A stretch of DNA of 64,000 bases from Brevundimonas halotolerans (GTDB lineage Bacteria > Pseudomonadota > Alphaproteobacteria > Caulobacterales > Caulobacteraceae): positions 1 through 64,000 of the forward strand of contig NZ_QTTA01000017.1 of assembly GCF_003730275.1 (NCBI RefSeq). The letters are read 5' to 3'. Positions 17,557 to 25,943 of this stretch are shown here, piece by piece. Made by a program: the position numbers and the translations under genes. Within the stretch, counting starts at the first letter, position 1, and the number at the start of each line of letters is the position of its first letter. The notes beneath the pieces were generated by a model, which ran no database searches, had not been told where the DNA came from, and saw only the letters and a program-made list of their open reading frames with translations.

Positions 17557-18245
17557 GCGTCCTCACTCCACTTTTGCGGCGGCGCCGCCTCGGCCAGCGC
17601 GTCCAGCCGGGTCTTCAGATCGGCCATGAAGCCATGCTTGTCGCCCGTCCAGCGCACGGGCTCGCCGACCATGGCGGTGCAGTTCATCGGCACCGGCGTG
17701 ATCGCCCCCTTGGGCAGGACCCGGCCCGCGCCCTGGATCCACACGGGTACGACCGGCACCTCGGGAAAGGCCTCGGCCAGCCGCGCCACCCCGGCCTTCA
17801 GCGGCGCCATCCGCCCGTCGCGGCTGCGCGTGCCCTCGGGAAACACCAGGATGATCTCACCGCGCGCCAGCGCCTCGCGCGCCGGGGCCAGCACATCCTC
17901 GCCGCGCTTCACCGTGCGCGAGATCGGCGTGATCCCCACGACCCGCCGCGACATCCAGCTGACCACCGGATTGGCGAGGAAATAGTCGGCCGCCGCCACG
18001 GGCCTGACCTGATGCAGCGCCCCGATCGGGAACAGGCCCAGCAGGATGAAGGCGTCCATATGGCTGTTGTGATTGGCCGCCACGATGGCCGGACCGCGCC
18101 GGGGCAGGTGCTCGCGTCCCACCACATCCATGCCCGTCATGAACCGCACCAGCGGTCGCGCCACCAGCGTCAGGAACAGCGTCCGCCCCCAGCCGAACGG
18201 GCGCGCAGGCTCGGTGGGGGCAGGCTCAGTACCGGTCGAGCGCAT
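17553..18245 (-). CDS. 1-acylglycerol-3-phosphate acyltransferase (PlsC family)
   Basis: 230 residues. The PlsC-family motif I NHNSHMD (NH-x4-D, about 58-64) and motif III FPEGTRSRDG (about 134-143) are intact, so an acyl-CoA or acyl-ACP dependent transfer to a lysophospholipid at the inner membrane is likely. The gene overlaps the cdsA-like gene upstream by 20 bases and the rsmD start by 4. Its tight coupling to a cdsA-like gene, rather than a housekeeping locus, suggests it belongs to an accessory phospholipid module rather than being the main PlsC. Confidence 0.93.
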   Translation of the reverse strand: MRSTGTEPAPTEPARPFGWGRTLFLTLVARPLVRFMTGMDVVGREHLPRRGPAIVAANHNSHMDAFILLGLFPIGALHQVRPVAAADYFLANPVVSWMSRRVVGITPISRTVKRGEDVLAPAREALARGEIILVFPEGTRSRDGRMAPLKAGVARLAEAFPEVPVVPVWIQGAGRVLPKGAITPVPMNCTAMVGEPVRWTGDKHGFMADLKTRLDALAEAAPPQKWSEDA

Positions 18246-19191
18246 AATAGGCCATCAGGTGGAAATAGAGCGGCGCGGTAAAGGTCAGGCTGTCAATCCG
18301 GTCCAGCACCCCGCCATGCCCGGGGATCAGTCGGCTGGTGTCCTTGACGCCCAGATCTCGCTTGACCGCGCTCATGGTCACGTCCCCGGCAAAGCCTGCG
18401 ACCGGCAGCACCAGCGCCACGATCAATGCCTCGATCCGGTCAAGGCCGGTGAACACCGGGGCGAGGAACCAGAACAGTCCCGCGCTCAGGATCCAGCCGC
18501 CCAGGAACCCCTCCCACGTCTTGTTCGGGCTGACCTTCGGAACAATCTTGTGCCGCCCGAAGGCTTTGCCGCAGAGGTACTGCAGCACATCATTGGCCTC
18601 GGTCACGAACAGCAGCAGGAACACCAGACCCGCCGCCCCGGCCGGTGCCTCGGCATCCGGCAACCGCATCAGCAGGGGGATGGTGCCCAGCGTATAGACG
18701 CACACGATCACCGCCCAGGTCAGGGTTGCGACCGTCGCCAGATAGGCCCGCGTCTGCCCGGCCAGCGCCATCAGGAAGGGCACGGTCAGGAAGAACCACA
18801 CCGGGATCGACACGACATAGATGCCGTACATATCCAGAACTACGAGTCCGAACGCCAGCGGCACCGTCAGATAGGCGAACAGGACGATCAGCCGGTCCTC
18901 GCGGCGCAAGGGGGCCAGCGACAGGAACTCCCGCAGCGCGATGAACGCCACCAGCGCAAACAGCACCGTCACGGCGGGCCAGCCCAGCGCCAGCGCCGCC
19001 CCCGTCAGGGCCACCATCCCCCACCACGACCAGACCCGAAGCCGCAGCTCGGTCGCGTCGAACCGCGGCTTCAGGCGCGGCAGGGCCAGCACCAGCACCG
19101 AGGCCAGCGTCAGCACGGCCAGCACCGCCGCCAGCCCCATAGCCACGTGCGGATGCAGGCTGAAAGGCCCGGCTGTCAGCGGCGCCATCAT
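18226..19191 (-). CDS. Phosphatidate cytidylyltransferase (CdsA family), probably accessory
   Basis: 321 residues with about eight hydrophobic helices. CdsA proteins convert phosphatidate and CTP to CDP-diacylglycerol in the inner membrane. The family signature at the C-terminus, SAVKRDLGVKDTSRLIPGHGG followed by DRIDS, is intact (given here in parts), as are NDVLQYLCGKAFGRHKI and SPNKTWEGFLGG. It is not near frr, uppS or dxr, where the essential cdsA usually sits in this order, so a second, accessory copy is likely; that is inference. Divergent from the four-TM protein with about 12-40 bases between starts. Confidence 0.93.
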   Translation of the reverse strand: MMAPLTAGPFSLHPHVAMGLAAVLAVLTLASVLVLALPRLKPRFDATELRLRVWSWWGMVALTGAALALGWPAVTVLFALVAFIALREFLSLAPLRREDRLIVLFAYLTVPLAFGLVVLDMYGIYVVSIPVWFFLTVPFLMALAGQTRAYLATVATLTWAVIVCVYTLGTIPLLMRLPDAEAPAGAAGLVFLLLFVTEANDVLQYLCGKAFGRHKIVPKVSPNKTWEGFLGGWILSAGLFWFLAPVFTGLDRIEALIVALVLPVAGFAGDVTMSAVKRDLGVKDTSRLIPGHGGVLDRIDSLTFTAPLYFHLMAYYALDRY

Positions 19192-19230
19192 GGGTCTAGT
19201 CTCATGCTGGAATCACACATCGGCCCGACC

Positions 19231-19635
19231 ATGCCTCAGAACCGGCCCGCGCGGCAGACCTTCTCGACATCCCTGTTCCGGTCGACCGCCGTGCATGTGG
19301 CACTGGGCGGTCTGGCCATGGGCAGCTGGGCGGCCTTTGCCAATCGCGACCACCCCCTGCCGGACCTGCTGTTGGCCGCCCTCGTGCAGGGGGCGCTGTC
19401 GGCCCTGATCACCCTGATCATGAAGCGCGGGCTCGAGGCCGGCTTTCGCTGCCTGGACGGTCTGGCCGCCCGGCTGGTGCCGCCGCTGGTCAGCTGCCTG
19501 ACCATCGCCGGGGTGCTGTTTTGCGCCCACACCCTCGCTGGCACGCCCGAGGTCTGGGCCACGCTGGCTGTGCCGTGGACCGTCTCGACCACCTATGCCT
19601 TCGTCTATGTGGCCAGCCTGCGGAGAGCGCCATGA
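19231..19635 (+). CDS. Four-TM membrane protein, unknown, linked to phospholipid genes
   Basis: 134 residues from ATG 19231 (MPQNRPARQT); an in-frame ATG at 19204 would add nine residues and is equally possible, neither having a clear ribosome site. Hydrophobic segments at about 17-35, 42-60, 84-103 and 107-127. No family recognised. Its TGA overlaps the ATG of the CDP-alcohol phosphotransferase gene (ATGA at 19632-19635), so the two proteins are probably made together and may form a complex or share a lipid substrate. The region between this gene and cdsA must hold both divergent promoters. Confidence 0.75.
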   Translation: MPQNRPARQTFSTSLFRSTAVHVALGGLAMGSWAAFANRDHPLPDLLLAALVQGALSALITLIMKRGLEAGFRCLDGLAARLVPPLVSCLTIAGVLFCAHTLAGTPEVWATLAVPWTVSTTYAFVYVASLRRAP

Positions 19636-20303
19636 CCGACAACCGCCGCCCCCTGAAGTCGCGTGGCACGGGCTGGGCCACCGGCCTCGCCCGGCTGTGC
19701 ACCCGCATGGGTCTGTCGCCCGACACCATCTCGGCCCTCAGTGTGGTGTTCGCAGGCGTCGGGTTCTGGGCCTTCTGGATGTCCGCCACGGCAGAAGGCG
19801 CCGAGCGTGCTGGCTGGCTGTTTGCCGCCGGGGTGGCGATCCAGCTGCGCCTTTTGGCCAACCTTCTGGACGGCATGGTAGCGGTCGAACACGGACGCGG
19901 AGGCCCGCTCGGCCCGGTCTGGAACGAACTGCCGGACCGCATCGCCGACGCCCTGTTCCTCGTAGGCGCAGGCATGGCGCTCAGGGTCTATGACCCCGCC
20001 TTCGGCCCGATGCTGGGCTGGACCGCCGCCCTGCTGGCCGTGTTGACCGCCTATATCCGCGAGCTGGGCCGCGCCCTGGGTCAGGCTGCAGACTTCACCG
20101 GCCCGGGCGCCAAGCCGCACCGGATGGCCGCCCTGACGCTGGGCTGTCTGGTCGCCGCCGGACTGGCCCTGACGCTTTCGGACTACAGCTTCGTCGCCCT
20201 GTGGCTGGCGCTGGCCGTCATCGTGCTGCTGACCGCCGTGACCGCGGTGCGTCGCACCCTGCGCCTTGCCGCCTGGCTGAAAGCTCGCGACGGATCAGCT
20301 TGA
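19632..20303 (+). CDS. CDP-alcohol phosphatidyltransferase family protein with altered motif
   Basis: 223 residues, about six helices. The family joins an alcohol to the phosphatidyl group of CDP-diacylglycerol using two metals held by four Asp in D-x2-DG-x2-AR-x8-G-x3-D-x3-D. Aligned at that spacing, this protein reads N77-x2-D80-G81-x2-A84-V85-x8-G94-x3-N98-x3-D102: D1 and D3 are Asn and Arg is Val. A four-residue insertion would instead use D102 and D106 as the last pair. Either way the active site differs from PgsA, PssA and Cls-like enzymes. Overlaps the four-TM gene and faces plsC/cdsA. Confidence 0.88.
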   Translation: MTDNRRPLKSRGTGWATGLARLCTRMGLSPDTISALSVVFAGVGFWAFWMSATAEGAERAGWLFAAGVAIQLRLLANLLDGMVAVEHGRGGPLGPVWNELPDRIADALFLVGAGMALRVYDPAFGPMLGWTAALLAVLTAYIRELGRALGQAADFTGPGAKPHRMAALTLGCLVAAGLALTLSDYSFVALWLALAVIVLLTAVTAVRRTLRLAAWLKARDGSA

Positions 20304-21812
20304 GCGTCTCGGACTGCCGCGCCCGCCCGCCGGTCCGCCCGGACGTCCACCCGGTTTGCCGCCGGAGCCACCGGGTTTGCCGGGCCCCCCGGGTCCGGGC
20401 GGGCCCGAGCCGGGACGTTCGCCGCCGGGACGGGCGCCTGCAGGCTTGCCGGACCGAGGCTTGTCGTCGCGCGATTTGAAATCCCGGGCCGGGCGGTCGC
20501 CGGACTCCGACCGGGGCTTGTAGTCCCGCTTGGGGCCATCGCCGGTCGGGCGGGCACCATAGGCGCGCTTGGGCCGATCAGCATTCTCTGCGCCCGGAGC
20601 CCCGGCGCGCGGCTTGAAGTCTCGTTTGGGATGGCTGGTGCGCGGCGCGGCCTTGGCCCAGCCCTCCTTCTTCGGCGCCCGACGTCCGGTCTCGGCCCGC
20701 TCGGCGGCCTCGGTCGTGGCGACACCTGCGGCCCGCACCCGGCTGGGCTTGCGCGAGGGGTCCGACAGGGCCGAGCCCGACTTGCCGACCACCACAGGGC
20801 CGCGCGGGCGTCGTCCGGGGATGGGGGCGGGAGTCGAGACCGTATTGCCCTGCGGCAGGTTCTCGGGGCGGATATGTTCAGCCAGCATCTCGCGGATGAC
20901 GCGCGGCCCGATCTCCTCGACCGAGCCCACCGGCAGCGTGCCCAGCTGGAACGGGCCATAGGCCAGACGGATCAGCCGGTTGACCGTCAGTCCGACCGAC
21001 TCCAGCACCTTGCGGACCTCGCGGTTCTTGCCCTCGGTGATTGACACGCTCAGCCACAGATTGGCCGGAGCGTGGCCGTCGTCGCCAGCCTTCTCCTTGG
21101 CCTTGTCGATGGTCGCCTCGATGGGCCCATAGTGGATGCCGTCGACGGTCGTACCGGTCTTCAGCGTATCCAGCTTCTCCTGGGTGATGCGCCCCCGGGC
21201 CCGCGCCCGGTACTGACGCACCAGCGCCGAAGTCGGCAGTTCCAGCGCCCGGCTCAGCTCGCCGTCATTGGTCAGCAGCAGCAGGCCCTCGGTGTTCAGG
21301 TCCAGACGTCCGACCGAGATCACCCGCGGCAGACCACTGGGCAGGGCGTCAAACACCGTCGGTCGTCCCGCCGGGTCCATATGCGAGGTCACCAGCCCGG
21401 CCGGCTTGTGATAGCGCCAGACGCGCGTCGCCTCGGCGGCGCCCACCGGCTTGCCGTTTACCGTGATCACGTCGTCGCGGGTCACCAGCGTCGCGGGCGT
21501 ATCCAGAATCTTGCCGTTGACCGCCACCTGGCCCAGACCGATCAGCCGTTCGACCTCACGCCGGGACGCGATTCCGGCCCGGGCCAGCGCCTTGGCGATG
21601 CGCTCGGTGCGTTTGGGCGCGGGCTTGCCGCCGGCCTTGTCGTCGCGACCCCTGTCGCCCCCCGGCTTGTCGCCGCGCGGTCTGTCCCCCCGAGGCTTGT
21701 CGCTCCGGGGCTTGTCGCGGTCGTACTTGCCCCCGGGTTTGCGGTCGGCGAAAGCGCCTCCCTCTTGACGCGGGCGGGGCTTCTTGTCGTTGTCTTTTGA
21801 ATGGCGGTCCAT
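20295..21812 (-). CDS. rluB: RluB-type 23S rRNA pseudouridine synthase with long disordered tails
   Basis: 505 residues. An S4 RNA-binding domain (ERIAKALARAGIASRREVERLI, about 70-115, quoted only in part as IASRREVERL) is followed by the RsuA/RluB/RluE catalytic core with GRLDLNTEGLLLLTND (catalytic Asp) and EGKNREVRKV. RluB modifies U2605 of 23S rRNA. About 65 N-terminal residues are a charged KPRGD-type repeat region, and about 180 C-terminal residues are an Arg/Gly/Pro/Lys-rich tail, so nearly half the protein looks disordered and basic, fitting extra RNA contacts. Starts on the opposite strand 12 bases into tadA, so the two start codons overlap. Confidence 0.93.
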   Translation of the reverse strand: MDRHSKDNDKKPRPRQEGGAFADRKPGGKYDRDKPRSDKPRGDRPRGDKPGGDRGRDDKAGGKPAPKRTERIAKALARAGIASRREVERLIGLGQVAVNGKILDTPATLVTRDDVITVNGKPVGAAEATRVWRYHKPAGLVTSHMDPAGRPTVFDALPSGLPRVISVGRLDLNTEGLLLLTNDGELSRALELPTSALVRQYRARARGRITQEKLDTLKTGTTVDGIHYGPIEATIDKAKEKAGDDGHAPANLWLSVSITEGKNREVRKVLESVGLTVNRLIRLAYGPFQLGTLPVGSVEEIGPRVIREMLAEHIRPENLPQGNTVSTPAPIPGRRPRGPVVVGKSGSALSDPSRKPSRVRAAGVATTEAAERAETGRRAPKKEGWAKAAPRTSHPKRDFKPRAGAPGAENADRPKRAYGARPTGDGPKRDYKPRSESGDRPARDFKSRDDKPRSGKPAGARPGGERPGSGPPGPGGPGKPGGSGGKPGGRPGGPAGGRGSPRRSS

Positions 21813-22319
21813 GATGAGCGGTTCATGCGCATGGCATTGGCCCTGGCGCAAGCGGCGGCGGACGTGGACGAGGTCCCCGTCGGCGCAATTCTGGTTGATG
21901 AGACGACCGGAACCGTGCTCGCCGAGGGGTCGAACCGGCCCATTTCGACCTGTGATCCCACCGCCCATGCCGAGATCATCGCCCTGCGCGCGGGGGCCGA
22001 AAACCTCGGCAATTATCGCCTGACCGGCCTGACCCTCTACGTCACGCTCGAGCCCTGCCCCATGTGCGCCGGCGCGATCAGCCTTGCCCGTATCGGACGC
22101 GTCGTCTGGGCAGCGGACGACCCCAAGGGCGGCGGTGTCCTCCATGGCCCCCGCATCTTCGACCAGCCGACCTGTCATTGGCGTCCGGCGACCGAGGGGG
22201 GGCTGTTGGGCGACGAGGCCGCCGGTCTGCTGAAACGATTCTTCCGGGCGCGGAGGGGAACGGGCACGGCCCGCAGCCGTTCCGACGCACAGCCGCCTGT
22301 GGAGGGACGCCCCGAATGA
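21801..22319 (+). CDS. tadA: tRNA-specific adenosine deaminase
   Basis: 172 residues. TadA deaminates A34 of tRNA-Arg(ACG) to inosine. The zinc site is complete: HAEII (His and catalytic Glu, about 55-59) and PCPMC (two Cys, about 85-89). The ATG at 21801 keeps the DERFMRMALALA helix expected at the N-terminus; starting at 21825 would lose part of it. The start lies inside the first codons of rluB on the other strand. The protein has about 20 extra residues at the C-terminus, rich in Arg. Confidence 0.96.
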   Translation: MAVHDERFMRMALALAQAAADVDEVPVGAILVDETTGTVLAEGSNRPISTCDPTAHAEIIALRAGAENLGNYRLTGLTLYVTLEPCPMCAGAISLARIGRVVWAADDPKGGGVLHGPRIFDQPTCHWRPATEGGLLGDEAAGLLKRFFRARRGTGTARSRSDAQPPVEGRPE

Positions 22320-22720
22320 TCCGCCCCCTGTTGATCTCTGCCGGACTGCTGGCGGCCCTGTCGGCCTGCGGGGAACCCACGCCGGTGACCTCGGACGGAG
22401 ACGCCGTCCAGCAACGCGCCGTCGAGGCCCAGACGGCTCGTCGCCGCACCGGTGCCGAGATTCAGGAGCGCATGCTGCACCGCCAGGTCCAGGCCTCCTA
22501 TGTCTGTGAGGGCGGCGACCGCCTGACCGTCGACTTCGACAATCCGCGAGAGATGGCCACGGTCCGAAACTCGTTCGGCGAGGCCTTCGACCTGCACATG
22601 GAGCGCGCCGAGACCGGCATCTGGTATCGCGCCGGCGGCAATGAACTGCGAGGACAAGGCACCACCGCCGTCTGGACGGTCCGGGATCGCGAAACGGTCG
22701 ACTGCCGCGCCGTGGATTAG
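22316..22720 (+). CDS. Lipoprotein with MliC-like domain
   Basis: 134 residues. Signal with lipobox LSAC (Cys18), then a C-terminal domain with SYVCEGGDRLTVDFDNP, a Cys near the end (DCRAVD) and spaced strands that resemble MliC, the membrane-bound inhibitor of c-type lysozyme. The two cysteines fit the MliC disulfide. MliC resemblance is by pattern only; the protein could be another small periplasmic beta-barrel. Its ATG overlaps the tadA stop (ATGA), and its stop overlaps the convergent aroB stop by 4 bases. Confidence 0.7.
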   Translation: MIRPLLISAGLLAALSACGEPTPVTSDGDAVQQRAVEAQTARRRTGAEIQERMLHRQVQASYVCEGGDRLTVDFDNPREMATVRNSFGEAFDLHMERAETGIWYRAGGNELRGQGTTAVWTVRDRETVDCRAVD

Positions 22721-23820
22721 GACGCACCGGCCTCGTTCAGGAAGTCCCGCACCCGGCCCGCATCGACGTCCCGCGCAACGAAGGCCTCGCCGATGGCCCG
22801 GGCCAGAACCAGCGTCAGGCGGCCGCCCTCGGCCTTCTTGTCCTCGGTCATGCGGGCCAGCACCCCCTCGGCCTTGAACCCGGCCACGCTCGCCAGATCC
22901 GTCGGCAGGCCGGACCTCGCCACCACGTCAGCCACGCGCTCCACATCTGAAGGCGGGCACAGCCCCTCCCGCGCCGAGAAGCCAAACGCCAGCACACAGC
23001 CCAGCGCGACCGCCTCGCCATGGGTCAGCACATCCTCGTCAAAGCCCAGCTCGGCCTCCAGCGCATGGCCGAAGGTGTGACCGAGGTTCAGCAGGGCCCG
23101 GGCCCCCGCCTCCTTCTCGTCGGCCCCGACCACGGCGGCCTTGATCCGCACCGAGCGCTCGATGGCATCGGCCAGCGCATCGTCAGCCATCCCGACAGGG
23201 TCGCCGACCGCCGCCAGCTGGTCGAAATAGGCCGCGTCGCCCAGCAGGCCATGCTTCAGCATCTCCGCCCAGCCCGAGCGCAGCTGACGCAGCGGCAGGG
23301 TCTTGAGCACATCGGTGTCCGCCAGCACCCGGCGCGGCTGGTGAAACGCTCCGACCAGATTCTTGCCGCGCGGCGTGTCGATCGCCGTCTTGCCGCCCAC
23401 CGAGGAATCCACCTGGGCCAAAAGGGTTGTCGGCACCTGAACAATGTCTATGCCGCGCATGAACAGGGCCGCTGCCAGTCCCGCCAGATCCCCGATCACC
23501 CCCCCGCCCAGCGCGATCACCAGACTTGACCGGTCCAGCCCGTGCGCCATGAGGCCATCCAGCACATGCTCCAGCTGACCAAAGGACTTGCTGGCCTCGC
23601 CCGCCGGCACGACAACCGACCCGGCCCGGGCCCCCACCGCATCCAGCGCCTCGACCACGCCCGCGCCATACAAGCCAAAAACAGTCTCGTCCGACACGAC
23701 GGCGACCGAGCGTCCGGGGCGCACCTCGGAGATCCCGGCGATTCCAGCCAGAAGCCCCGGTCCGATAACCACCTCATACGGCCGAAAGCCCTCGCCTGAG
23801 ACCCCGACGATTCGGCTCAT
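22717..23820 (-). CDS. aroB: 3-Dehydroquinate synthase
   Basis: 367 residues. AroB converts DAHP to 3-dehydroquinate, step two of the shikimate pathway, with NAD and zinc. GGGVIGDLAGLAAALFMRG and PTTLLAQVDSSVGGKTAID (quoted in part as VDSSVGGKT) are the NAD/metal region signatures, GHTFGHALE carries zinc-ligand histidines, and HGEAVALG follows. The start overlaps the aroK stop by 4 bases, giving an aroK-aroB operon as in most proteobacteria. Confidence 0.98.
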   Translation of the reverse strand: MSRIVGVSGEGFRPYEVVIGPGLLAGIAGISEVRPGRSVAVVSDETVFGLYGAGVVEALDAVGARAGSVVVPAGEASKSFGQLEHVLDGLMAHGLDRSSLVIALGGGVIGDLAGLAAALFMRGIDIVQVPTTLLAQVDSSVGGKTAIDTPRGKNLVGAFHQPRRVLADTDVLKTLPLRQLRSGWAEMLKHGLLGDAAYFDQLAAVGDPVGMADDALADAIERSVRIKAAVVGADEKEAGARALLNLGHTFGHALEAELGFDEDVLTHGEAVALGCVLAFGFSAREGLCPPSDVERVADVVARSGLPTDLASVAGFKAEGVLARMTEDKKAEGGRLTLVLARAIGEAFVARDVDAGRVRDFLNEAGAS

Positions 23821-24389
23821 GACGCCTGTCCCTGATGGTAGGCGGCAAGCGCCTCGACGATGGTGTCGACCGACTGGGAATGGGCCCCCGTCCCCACATC
23901 GACTGTCACATCGGCAAAGGCGTAGATGGGATAGCGGACCTCGGCCATGCGCTTCAGTGTCTCCAGCGGGTCACGGCCGCGCAGCAGGGGCCGGGTATCG
24001 CGCCGCCGGACCCGCTCGGCCACCACCTGCAGGTCAGCGCGCATCCACACCGTCAGGGCCTTGTCCTTCAGCAGCGCCCGGGTCTCGGGGTTCATCACCG
24101 CCCCGCCGCCGGTCGCCAACACCATAGGCGGGCCCTCGACCAGCCGCTTCATGACCCGCGCCTCCCCGGCCCGGAACTCCTCCTCGCCATACAGGGAGAA
24201 GATGTCCGACACCGTCATCCCCGCCGCTTCCTCGATCTCGGTATCGCCATCGGCGAATGGCAGACCCAGCCGTCGGGCCAGCCGCCGTCCGACGGTCGAC
24301 TTGCCCACCCCCATCAGCCCGATCAGGGCGATGGTGCGGTCGACGGTCACGGTCGAGGCAGGCTTGGCGTCAGAAGCGGCTGGGGTCAT
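23817..24389 (-). CDS. aroK: Shikimate kinase
   Basis: 190 residues from ATG 24389. P-loop GLMGVGKST (about 24-32), shikimate-binding D in FADGDTEIE, R in EFRAGE, and the GGGAVMN loop; the adenine/lid segment RRRDTRPLL is present. Converts shikimate to shikimate-3-phosphate. About 17 N-terminal residues precede the domain; a start further upstream would run through sequence opposite xerD. Divergent from xerD by 21 bases. Confidence 0.97.
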   Translation of the reverse strand: MTPAASDAKPASTVTVDRTIALIGLMGVGKSTVGRRLARRLGLPFADGDTEIEEAAGMTVSDIFSLYGEEEFRAGEARVMKRLVEGPPMVLATGGGAVMNPETRALLKDKALTVWMRADLQVVAERVRRRDTRPLLRGRDPLETLKRMAEVRYPIYAFADVTVDVGTGAHSQSVDTIVEALAAYHQGQAS

Positions 24390-24410
24390 GATCCGTTCGA
24401 CCTCTACACC

Positions 24411-25346
<936 letters not shown>

Positions 25347-25363
25347 CAGGGCATAGTCCGTCC

Positions 25364-25588
25364 ATGGCGCACTCATTCTATGTCAAGGCCAACTGGGACG
25401 CCGAGGGAGGCGTCTGGTACAGCGAGTCCGACATTCCGGGCCTCGTCCTGCAGACCGAAACCTTGGCCGAGTTTGAAGATCTGATCCGGCATTTCGCGCC
25501 GGACTTGCTCGCCTCGAACATGGACATTCACGAGCCGGTGACGATCCGTTTCGAGGCCGCGCGGCAGTTGGATCTGGCTGCGGCCTGA
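25364..25588 (+). CDS. DUF1902 antitoxin (HicB-like partner)
   Basis: 74 residues from ATG 25364; a longer start at 25343 overlaps the xerD stop. The pattern [23 protein letters not shown] (quoted in part as [10 protein letters not shown]) followed by [10 protein letters not shown] is the DUF1902/HicB partial RNase H fold. Such proteins neutralise HicA toxins and often bind their own promoter, but there is no separate DNA-binding domain here. Antitoxin precedes toxin, the reverse of classical hicAB, with an 80-base gap. Confidence 0.8.
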   Translation: MAHSFYVKANWDAEGGVWYSESDIPGLVLQTETLAEFEDLIRHFAPDLLASNMDIHEPVTIRFEAARQLDLAAA

Positions 25589-25668
25589 GCGGCGTTGCGC
25601 CGTTCCATCCACATCTATGATCGACCCAAGACCGGTGGAACACGTCCGCCCGGATTGAGGAACGGCTG

Positions 25669-25860
25669 ATGGTTCAGGATTACTATCGCGATCTAACCCG
25701 GAAACTGCGTGACGCGGGCTACATCAGGGTTCCCGGGGGCAAGGGCAGCCACGAAAAATGGCGAAACGGCGAGGGACGTCAGGTCACTGTCCCTGGCAAA
25801 CCGCTCAGACACATCGCCAACGCCATCCTGAAACAGGCCGGTCTGCCCAAGGCCTTCTGA
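25669..25860 (+). CDS. hicA: HicA-family mRNA interferase toxin
   Basis: 63 residues, the normal size. The double-stranded-RNA-binding-like HicA fold is shown by LRDAGYIRVPGGKGSHEKW (catalytic His in GSHEKW), VTVPGKPLRH and ILKQAGL. HicA toxins cleave mRNA and stop translation. It follows the DUF1902 gene on the same strand. The two form a compact module between xerD and accA and interrupt no recognisable gene. Confidence 0.85.
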   Translation: MVQDYYRDLTRKLRDAGYIRVPGGKGSHEKWRNGEGRQVTVPGKPLRHIANAILKQAGLPKAF

Positions 25861-25943
25861 ACCCCGCTTGCTCCCCGGCGTTTGGGCCACTAGGTTCCGC
25901 CGCCTTCCCGGGGCGAAATCTCCGCCCGCTGCAGGATGCCTTC

